From: Spirogloea muscicola
Taxonomy: Eukaryota; Streptophyta; Zygnematophyceae; Spirogloeales; Spirogloeaceae
Assembly: GCA_009602725.1 (NCBI GenBank)
Contig: WELB01000012.1
Span: 779,322-817,882 of the forward strand
Reading direction: 5' to 3'
Length of the DNA stretch: 38,561 nucleotides
This document shows positions 31,458 through 38,561 of the stretch, piece after piece (within the stretch, counting starts at the first letter, position 1; the number at the start of each line of letters is the position of its first letter). The notes beneath the pieces were generated by a model. That model was not told the origin of the DNA. It made no database searches and was given only the letters and a program-made list of their open reading frames with translations. A program made the translations under genes and the position numbers.

Positions 31458-33680
31458 ATGAGCTGCCAGGTGTTCGACCTCCAGCCCCTGGTGAGCAGCC
31501 GGTCACGCCGTCAGCCTCGATCTCCGCGAGCCCCCATTGCTCGAGCTTGGGCTTGCGCTGACGGCGCCCGCCCCGGGCTCGGCCTGCGCCCTTTCCGAGC
31601 GCCCGCAGGAGCTGGAGCCGTACCAGATACGCGAGATCCTACGCTGTAAGACACCCCCCCCCCTGAGGACCGAGAGCTCAGGGCCTAGGGCTCGGAATCG
31701 GGATCAGGGTTAGTCGCTCAACATCGGGAGTTAGGGCTCAGGAAGGGGCTCCTCGCTTCGCTCAGAAGCCCCCCACCGTCCTGGATCTCCAGCTAGCCTC
31801 CGCCGTCAAGTCCGTGCCCTGTTGTCATGGAGCCTGCTGGCGCAATTGCAAACCGCTGCTTGGACGTCCGGAAGCGGGCCAAGTGGCTGGCAAAGGGTAG
31901 TGCAGGGGCTGGCAGGGGTGCTCGGCAAGGCTGCCGCACTCTCGGGTCCCAATGGAGCCACTTAGAGAGGCGCAACCCACGCTTTGAGCATAAGCGAGGG
32001 TGCTCTACGGGTTGCTGGGAGGCCAATCACGTTGTGGTGCCTGGGACGCCCAACTTGACGAGGGTCTGTAGGCAGGCCCATCATCAACTGCCAGCAGCTC
32101 AACGCATGCCGAGCAGTCGTTGCTATGGTTGGCTTGTCCTCAAGCCCATAAAAACCCGCCTGTCGCAGGCCTCCTACACACTGTGCTGTTCAACCGGGCG
32201 CTAGGGCTGGTGCGCCCGCGGGACGTGGACTTGGAGCTCTTTGACATCACCTACGTGACCACCCCTCCCATTGCTCTCACTTTCACGTTCTCTTGGCCTG
32301 CTAGCGGAGCAGCTCCTGAGTACTTTTCATATGCTGTGCCGTTCTTGTTCCATTCGTCATTAAGCACCAACAAAAGACTTGTCCTTCCTTTGGGCTGAGC
32401 CCACTCAATAGTGCATGTCAGGTGCAGTGTGGCAACGCAGCCATAGAGAAGCTGGTGGAGGAGCGCATTGACTTCTTCTGTGCGTGGATGGATAAGCACC
32501 CGAGCAAGAAGGGGCAGGCAAGCACATGCCAGGCAGCTTGAGTGATGGGTTGTGAAGCTCTGGCGACTGCTTCTTGCTAGTCCTGCCATTCCAGCAAGTC
32601 ATCAAAGTGCCAAGTCCTGTAATAGGGCCTAGCTTCCAGCCTACATCCAGCACGAATGTGTATGTTGTTTCAGTTGTACCATATGTGCAGTTGTCCTTAT
32701 GTTGTAGGGCAATCGACAGAGTATGTTGTAGAGGTAGGCATGTATGCATGTCATTGATTGAAGTTTAGTGCCTGCTTACTTCTCCAGGTATGCCTCTCAT
32801 TCTATGAAAAGAGGAATAAGCAGATGGCGTGGTTCGGCAACCAGATGGAGCGCCTCTATTGGGAGCAGTGGTGCATTCACCTGGCTGTCGTGCAGTCGCC
32901 TGAAGCAACCCACCGGCTGGACAAGGTCTTAGACGGTGCTGGTGAGGCTGTCAGACATTTCTGTACAAAAGTTACGGCCCCTGCTGTCTTGACATGTTTG
33001 GACGCCCGTTACGGCCCCTGCTGTTTGCACATACTTGTGCTTGTTTGCTGCAGCACATGGTGATTGCCTGCAGGAGCTTAACATAGCAGTGTTTGTCACA
33101 ATGCTACGGTTTTTAGTTCTGAGATTCACTTGCGAGCGCCTATTTGTTAAAGTCTGGCTGGACGCAAATATACGTCTCTCTCTCTCATGAAATTTCTTGG
33201 CTCCAAGGAGACTTGCGCTAATGATCTTGCTGCTGCTCCTTGCCAGACATATTGGCAGAGGAGCGGCTACGACGGCATGCCGCGCTCGAGGCCACCGTTC
33301 GAGAGACGATACTGCAGATTTTACAGATTATCGATGAGAAGAAGGAACACATTCCGCCAGTTTTGAGCTCGGAGGTTGCCTGCTTTCCCTACGAGATTAC
33401 CATCCCAAGGTGAGGAATGCTTACCTCTTTGGCTCTTTGGAGTCAATCTGTGCCAGCTGGGTTGACAGCATAGTGTCACAGAGGAGCTGCACTGCTTTGC
33501 TGGCCGTGGCACACAGCCCAATATCATGCACGGGACCACAGCCTGGGCTACCTTGGCTGCTTCTATTTAGGAGCTGAATCCTGGATTATAACTCGTCCAT
33601 GCAGTGCCTCGGACTCGGCGTTTGGCATGGACATGTTCAAAAGGATGCTGCAAACTAATCCTCCAACAATGTTGAGCTAG
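31458..33680 (+). CDS. ATG101: Autophagy-related protein 101 (214 aa, seven exons)
   Basis: Exons are 31458-31490, 31609-31645, 32169-32254, 32422-32517, 32788-32941, 33247-33409 and 33605-33680, all in matching phases. ATG101 is a HORMA-fold partner of ATG13 in the ATG1 kinase complex that starts autophagosome formation. Recognisable blocks are MSCQVFDLQPL, the YQIREILRCLLHT helix, RALGLVRPRDVDLELFDITY, VCLSFYEKRNKQMAWF with W99-F100 where ATG101 has its WF finger, ERLYWEQW, and the conserved end FPYEITIP-SASDSAFGMDMFKRML. Length is close to the usual 215-220 residues. The first two exons are very short (33 and 37 nt) and would be missed by simple gene finders. Intron 4 appears to use a GC donor (GGCAG|GCAAGC). 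A likely poly(A) signal TGTAA is at 34232-34236. Confidence 0.92.
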
Positions 33681-34640
33681 TCACAGCCTCCCAATCGCAG
33701 ACATGACCCTCACAACAATGGCCAGAAGACATACAAGGAGCCCCTATGGCCCTTCTCAAGACCCTATTCTGCTGTCAAGAAGCAAGAGCTAGCCCCCTCT
33801 CATCCCATGCAGCTAAGAGATGCCACATGTACATAGTTATGCAAATTGGGCAATCATTGCCCAGCCCTTCTTAGTGGTTGTTTATATCTGCAGAGGGCCT
33901 AGAAGGCTTGGAGGCCCCTTCCTGTACATAGTGCCTTATTGTTTTTGCCAGTGTGCTATAAAGTGGCACAAGGCAGCATGTACATCGTGCAAATCAGCAT
34001 GAAGGCTTAGCTCTTGCTTCTTGATGCCCTCCTTGCACATAATGCTCTGTTTGCGGCCTCAAGCAGTTGCTTGTATCATTGCTTCAAACCTTGACAATAA
34101 GATTGTATTTATTATTTCCAAGGATCAGTTGTGTTCAGTCAATCCGCTATTGGATATCCAACAGTTCAGGTGGGTTTGCAGGTGGTGCCTGAACAGTCAG
34201 CCTTTTAGTTGCCTAGAAGTTGCTTAGAGGTTGTAATGTGCCTTCACAAACTTAAGTACTTGAACGACGAGTAGAGAGTAGTATAGAATGGCTGTTAGTA
34301 GGCATGTCATGCCCAGCCGCAGAGCGTCGTTGTGTCGTCGGTCAGACGGCGATTGGGCGGAACCGAGCAGGGCTAACCCTGGTCGGATATCTCGGGTAGG
34401 AAGGTGGTATAGGGATCCTCAGCGGGGATAACCTACGGGGTGAATCAAAACCCAATGCGGCTGCTGATATTAAAAAAGGGGCTGTGAAAGCCGGCCAGAT
34501 GCATACAAAATCGCTGGGATCACTGGGATGGCTCGCTGGGGCAACCCGTATGGGCGGGCCGGAGGCAGGTCAGAGTCCAGGCCAGGGTGGCCAGGGGGCC
34601 GCAGCGGCGAGGGATCCCCCGGCGGGGGTGACCACGCGAG
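33681..34640. other. 3' flank of ATG101 and intergenic DNA
   Basis: The first half is A/T-richer and likely 3' UTR of ATG101, ending near TGTAA at 34232. The second half (about 34310-34500) is different in base use and ends with a decayed minus copy of the palindromic core (GGGGCTGTGAAAGCCGGCCAG). No open frame is convincing. Confidence 0.45.
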
Positions 34641-34649
34641 CGTGAGGGA

Positions 34650-34980
34650 GGCGAGGAGTCAGTTCTGAGAGCTGCTGGAGAAGCACCGGGCGACGCTTGC
34701 CCTCTCCATGGCGGAGCTGGGCAACGTGCAAGCAAGGGGAGACACACCTGGACGCTGACGGTCCCAGCCGCAACCCCAAGCCGAGCACCCGAGACGGGAG
34801 CGCGGCGCGAGCCGACCATGACCGTGAGGAAGTGGAGCTGCCTGCGTGGCCGGCTTCGGCGATGCTGCTGCAGCCGCTCGACGCGAGGAGGCCAGTGAGA
34901 TATGTGCGCCCGGCAGGCGCTTATATCACCAGCGGACAAGCGCACCCGGGCCCGGAACTTCCTGACCACCCAGGATAGGA
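34650..34980 (+). mobile_element. Ty3/gypsy-like pol remnant, plus-strand copy
   Basis: One frame reads ELLEKHRATLALSMAELG, which resembles the segment just before the reverse transcriptase domain of gypsy polyproteins. After a one-nucleotide shift it continues as CKQGETHLDADGPSRNPKPS, which resembles the end of the RNase H domain (normally '..NVADALSR.P'). Everything between, meaning RT and most of RNase H, is missing. It is a dead deletion derivative. The segment is the left arm of an imperfect palindrome with 35031-35267. Confidence 0.55.
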
Positions 34981-35020
34981 GCCCGCGCAGGTTGTCCGCT
35001 GGTGATATAAGCGCCTGCCG
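34911..35020. repeat. Perfect 29-bp inverted repeat at the centre of a larger palindrome
   Basis: The arms 34911-34939 and 34992-35020 are exact reverse complements, separated by a 52-nt spacer. Outside them the two gypsy-like remnants continue as a longer, imperfect inverted repeat of about 250-300 bp per side. The left side has about 90 nt extra (about 34815-34905) that the right side lacks. Confidence 0.85.
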
Positions 35021-35030
35021 GATGCACATT

Positions 35031-35267
35031 TCATTGTCTTCTGATGGTCGGCTCGCGCGCCACGCTCCCGTCTCGGGTGCTCGGGTTGGGGTTGCGGCTG
35101 AGACCGTCAGCATCCAGGTGCATCTCCCCTTGCTTGCACGTGCCCAGCTCCGCCATGGAGAGGGCAAACGTTGCCCTGTGCTTCTCCAGGAACTGCTTCC
35201 GTTCTCCCTCCGACAACTCCTCTCCCACAACCCACTCGTGGGGCAGCTTCTCCTTCCCTGCTCCCAC
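35031..35267 (-). mobile_element. Ty3/gypsy-like pol remnant, minus-strand copy
   Basis: An uninterrupted 78-codon frame contains FLEKHRATFALSMAELG (residues 26-42) directly followed by CKQGEMHLDADGLSRNP (44-60). The first resembles the pre-RT segment and the second the C-terminal end of RNase H of gypsy-type pol. The deletion junction is the same as in the plus-strand copy, so both derive from one already deleted ancestor. A larger overlapping minus-strand frame (34520-35479) crosses the palindrome and is a shadow. Confidence 0.55.
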
Positions 35268-35755
35268 TTCTTCCTGCCGTGGTTGCCATGCGGACGCCGC
35301 CCAGCCTCCTGCTGCTGGGCCCCCTGCGCCATCTGTTCCTCCTGAAGCTCTACTCTCCCCCCCCTACCACGAAGCCGCCAGCACCTGCACGCGCTGCCCG
35401 CTGTAGGTAGAGCCCCTGCGCCAGCTGCCATGCTGCCTGCTGGCTCCGCTGCGCTGCTAAGCAGACTGTCAGCGACCAAGTGACGGCCCTAAGGTCCATA
35501 GCATTGGCCAGCAGCTTCCGTCGCTGCCTCTCGGTGAGTTCAGGAGCTGCGGTCATGCCGGTCTGGAAGCCCAAAGCCCGCTCCCGCTCGTCGGCGCGTG
35601 GCTCCTCCAGTTGCTGCGTGGTGTGGTCCCACACCATGCCGGGGCCCCTATTCCGGAATGCATAGGACCGCTGGATAGCTCACCAGCGTGGGCAGTGCCG
35701 CCCGTGGCTGCCCAACCTTGTTGCACGGCGCGAACGGAGGGCTGTCGTCCATCCT
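35268..35755. other. Flank of the gypsy-like remnant, possible element sequence
   Basis: On the minus strand, 35637-35350 can be read as a charged, Arg/Gln/Ala-rich frame with a helical ELTERQRRKLLANAM stretch that might be a gag remnant, but I have no motif to support it. Other frames overlap it. Confidence 0.3.
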
Positions 35756-35875
35756 CACTCCGGCCTCCGTCGCGTCGTCCTTCGCGTCTCCGGCCTCCGT
35801 CGTGTATCCGGCCTCCGTCGTGTCTCCGGCCTTGGTCGCGTTTCCGGCTCCTCGTCTTCGCCTCCGTCGCCAGGG
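35756..35875. repeat. Minisatellite with an 18-bp period
   Basis: The unit TCCGGCCTCCGTCGTGTA-like repeats about five times with substitutions; a first, longer interval interrupts the phase. Because 18 is a multiple of three, both strands show six-residue peptide repeats in the overlapping frames (such as TTEAGD or HDGGRR), which should not be taken as proof of coding. Confidence 0.75.
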
Positions 35876-37516
35876 GTGTGGTGACTCGTTTGCCACATTC
35901 TTTGCATGTCTGTGCACCTGGTAGTGAGGCCATGCAGGGCAGGTACTGCTAGCTAATGAATCAGAGTCCTGGCCTGTAGGCGGAGCTTCAGGTGTGGCAC
36001 CTCGACGCGTAGTTAGCACGATACGGGCAGGCACGACAGGCGACGCAGGCCAACACCATAATTACTCGAAACTTTTAAGTCGATCGTGCTGGCCACGGAT
36101 TTGTACCCATCCTTTTTGGTACATGCAGTCTCTCTCCAGAGAACAATCTTCAATGTTTGAGCCAGCTGCAGGGCGCAGGAGGGCAAAGACAAGCTGCCAG
36201 CAGCTCCGTACGCAGCGGGCCATCAATATGGCTTCGTAGCAAAGCTCAAAATAGCTATGTCCATCAACAGCTTCCAGGGAGGGCGCCTCGAGCAGCACCG
36301 AGCACAACTTTGGAGCCAAGCTCCTCTCTGGCGGCATGCCCAGCAATACCACCGCGTGCCTTCAATACTCTAACACCATCTCCTAATAATTGCCACAGCA
36401 ATGTGAGCACCATGCTCCAGCCCGGTAGTTTGCTGCTGGTGGAAGCTGCAGGTCTGCCCCTTGCCGGCACACTGGTCGCAAGTCGTCCTCCACAAACACG
36501 TTGCTTAACAAATTGCGTACCACTTGCAGATGCCAGCATGTGTTACTTGGCAGTACTCATTCTGTCAATGGCGATAAAATGCAGAATTGTGTAAAGGTTC
36601 TAATAAGTAAGTCATTGTCAGACACGTTGACGTTGTCAACGATGTGCTTACGCTACTTTGACGGCTTCAGGATGGCACGAGCAGATGCCTGACAAGCACG
36701 TCCATATGTTGTCAGGACTGCCCAACCACGTCAGTTTTGCACCCTCTGTATGCATGAAGTGTTCATGTGCTTGCTACTCATTGGTGCACCTGGTCAAAGC
36801 AGTGGCTCCATTTGCCTGCCATGTGCACGCTCACAGCGACGTCGGCCTTTGACAAAGCATTGGGATTTTGTAGCAAAATAAGTACCGAAAGTTGCTGCTA
36901 CAACATGATCATGATGTGCCCCTTCATTGAGCTGCGTGGGGTCAACTAGCTGCTAACCAAGCTTCTCCCCATCACTTTATATGCCACTTATAGTTGGTGC
37001 AAGAGCTTATTCGTCGCTTCCAGCAACCAGGTAGGAGTTAGGTGGAGTGCTTGACATCTCAAGTGCACGAATTATAAGCTGAGCAAGTTCAGGTCATCAA
37101 GGTCGTGAGGCTGGACATGAGCCTGCTGCCTTAAGCAGGCAGTGGAGCTGGCTTGAGTGAGTGAATTGGAGAACCTTGAAGAAAGTGGCTAGCCGTGCTC
37201 CATCACACATTGGAGTATGACTAGCAAGCTGCGGCTCAGCTGAAGAGCGACTGGTCAAAGTGTAGTAGGAGCAGCAACTTCTACTTGCTCAGCTGAATCA
37301 ATCTATCCTGCAATTTGTGCTCATGTCAATGGTGCAAGATTTGAAAAATAACTTAGGGATGCCACTACACAGAAGGCAACTGGCGCCTGCTTCTGCAGCA
37401 TATCCTCTGCACACTGTGCGTCTATATCCTTGAGCATACAGTATTTGTGAGGCTGCTACAATCAAGGTCTCTGCATTGACTACATTGCAGTGGCCCTGGA
37501 TGAGGTATTCAAGAGA
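35876..37516. other. Long intergenic stretch without a supported gene
   Basis: About 1.6 kb separate the retroelement debris from the phosphatase gene. A minus-strand frame at 36062-36352 (96 codons) has a fairly natural amino-acid mix but no family signature, splice partner or clear start context, so I do not call it. The rest has only short frames and may include the 3' UTR of the phosphatase gene. Confidence 0.45.
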
Positions 37517-38473
37517 TCAATGTCTCCAGTTATTCCAGACGAATGAGAAGCGCTCAAGGCGGCAGCCGGCGTCTCTGTGGTAGCAGGACGTGGCCAGGGA
37601 CTGCAGCGCGGCCGTCGTGCGCGGGGAGGCGCTCATAATCAGCTCTGTGGCTAGCGCCTCGGCGACACCCAGCAAGGCGCCGGCGATCACATCGAGGAAG
37701 TAGTGGCGGCCGAGGAGGACGCGGGATGTGGAGGTGGAGACTGCCCAGATGGTGGCAAACACGAAGACGAGGGGCCCATCGAGCGGCGGAGGCAGCATGG
37801 CCGCGAGCAGCGGCCACTGGAGGAAGCAGAGGGAGGCAGTGAGGATGGTCCGCGAGGCATGGCCCGACGGGAACGACCACTTGTCCACGGACACGACGAC
37901 GTTGTGGCCTGCGGGAGCAAGGAGATGAGAGGGAGTAGGGTGAGTGGCCGGAGGTCGCGGGCTCAAACTCCGTCTATTTCGTCCTTTGGAAAGCCGGTGT
38001 CAAAATCCAAATTTCAAATGGGCAGGGCTGGCAGCGTGGCGACGTGTGATGCTGGCAACGGGTTTGCACAGCCTTGGGCTCGGGCAGCAATTGGAGTAAA
38101 GGATCTAGGGCCTGCCTGTGTTGTAGCTCGGGCGAGGCCGTCGGACGATGACCTTGATGACGCCGATGACGGCGAGGTCGACGAGGTAGGCGGCGAAGGT
38201 GAGGAAGGCGAACCAGCGCAGGCGCGGGGGCAGGCGCGGCGACTGTGGCGCCAGCCAGATGGCCAGCGGCGCCGGGATCCAGAAGCGCCCGTCGCCAGAG
38301 ACCTCGAGCGCGCGCAGCACCCAGCGTGGAATGCCCTGCCCAGAACCGTCAGGGAGCAGGCCCGTCAGGCTCAGGGGAGCTCCAAGCCGCGAGCCGCAGC
38401 GAAGTGCCACCCGACTAGCGCCAGTAGCCACAGGGGGACGCGGCGGGGACAGGCGGCGTCTACTGCGGGGCAT
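37517..38473 (-). CDS. PAP2-type lipid phosphate phosphatase (249 aa as modelled)
   Basis: Exons in gene order are 38473-38116 and 37908-37517. The three signature motifs of the PAP2 superfamily are complete: K107-x6-RP (KVIVRRPRP), PSGH (133-136, in WSFPSGHASR) and SR-x5-H-x3-D (S181 to D192, SRVLLGRHYFLD), with the histidines at 136 and 188 acting in catalysis. Hydrophobic segments before motif 1 and around motifs 2-3 make it an integral membrane enzyme. The wording VRRPRP-YN and V(S)VDKWSFPSGHASR resembles the presqualene/polyisoprenoid diphosphate phosphatase (PLPP6-like) branch, but the lipid substrate cannot be told. The first ~55 residues look poorly coded and may contain an intron or a wrong start; the true 5' end could lie past the window. 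The intron has a GC donor (ACAG|GCAGGC). Confidence 0.85.
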
Positions 38474-38504
38474 GAGGGGGGGATGCTTCAATGGAAAAGC
38501 GAGA

Positions 38505-38561
38505 ACAGTGGAGGGAAGGAGGGAGGAAGGGAGGGAGGGAGGAGGGAGAGAGAGAGGGAGG
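38505..38561. repeat. Purine-rich low-complexity sequence at the window end
   Basis: GGGAGGAA- and GAGAGA-like runs extend to the last base. On the phosphatase strand this is a CT-rich tract about 30 nt upstream of its modelled start, like the C/T-rich leaders of other genes here. Confidence 0.7.

Noticed and set aside
31646-31760. TAGGG/TTAGGG-like words (also near 23096-23150 and 27325-27345) suggesting interstitial telomere repeats
   Set aside because: They are irregular, not tandem in a fixed period, and lie within introns of ATG101, asparagine synthetase and the methyltransferase; G-rich intron sequence explains them.
34520-35479. A 319-codon minus-strand open frame
   Set aside because: It runs through both arms of the palindrome, so it translates one arm in sense and the other in antisense. 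It is very Arg/Ser/Pro-rich, and the gypsy-like peptides lie in other frames.
36062-36352. A 96-codon minus-strand frame with natural-looking composition
   Set aside because: No family signature, no partner exon and no clear start or poly(A) context were found; it was kept only as a note in the intergenic entry.

Overview
The window is nuclear DNA of a eukaryote, most likely a green alga (Chlorophyta, perhaps a trebouxiophyte). The genes are split by many short introns. Exons have GC-ending codons. Several genes have a TGTAA element (the chlorophyte poly(A) signal) shortly after the stop. The asparagine synthetase, CDC20 and coclaurine-methyltransferase-like proteins are of plant/algal type. 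The genus is inference.

Layout. (1) 1-7.3 kb is repeat-rich. It holds a 120-nt poly(A) at the window edge, two decayed LINE 3' ends lying between a ~280-bp inverted repeat, and many copies of a short palindromic repeat with a GGGCTGGC core. (2) 7.3-12.3 kb holds two paralogous genes for small secreted proteins with ten cysteines in an identical spacing. Between them lies a ~610-bp tandem duplication with a perfect 46-nt hairpin. (3) 12.3-14.4 kb is again repeat-rich. (4) 14.4-33.7 kb is a gene-dense island: CDC20 (+), asparagine synthetase (-), succinate dehydrogenase iron-sulfur subunit (+), tRNA-Ser(CGA) (-), a CFA/coclaurine N-methyltransferase-like methyltransferase (+), a second repeat cluster at 30.3-31.3 kb, and ATG101 (+). 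(5) 34.3-36 kb holds two inverted copies of a collapsed Ty3/gypsy-like pol fragment and a minisatellite. (6) 37.5-38.5 kb holds a PAP2-type lipid phosphatase (-) that may run past the window end.

The housekeeping genes have unrelated jobs (cell cycle, nitrogen assimilation, respiration, lipid or amine methylation, autophagy, lipid dephosphorylation) and do not form a pathway. CDC20 and asparagine synthetase are convergent; asparagine synthetase and SDHB are divergent over ~1 kb. Exon boundaries were set by hand from splice sites, reading phase and family similarity; every internal junction listed keeps frame. About 41 introns were modelled, and four appear to use GC-AG sites. The strongest candidate for something undescribed is the pair of secreted ten-cysteine proteins; the second is the dispersed palindromic repeat family.
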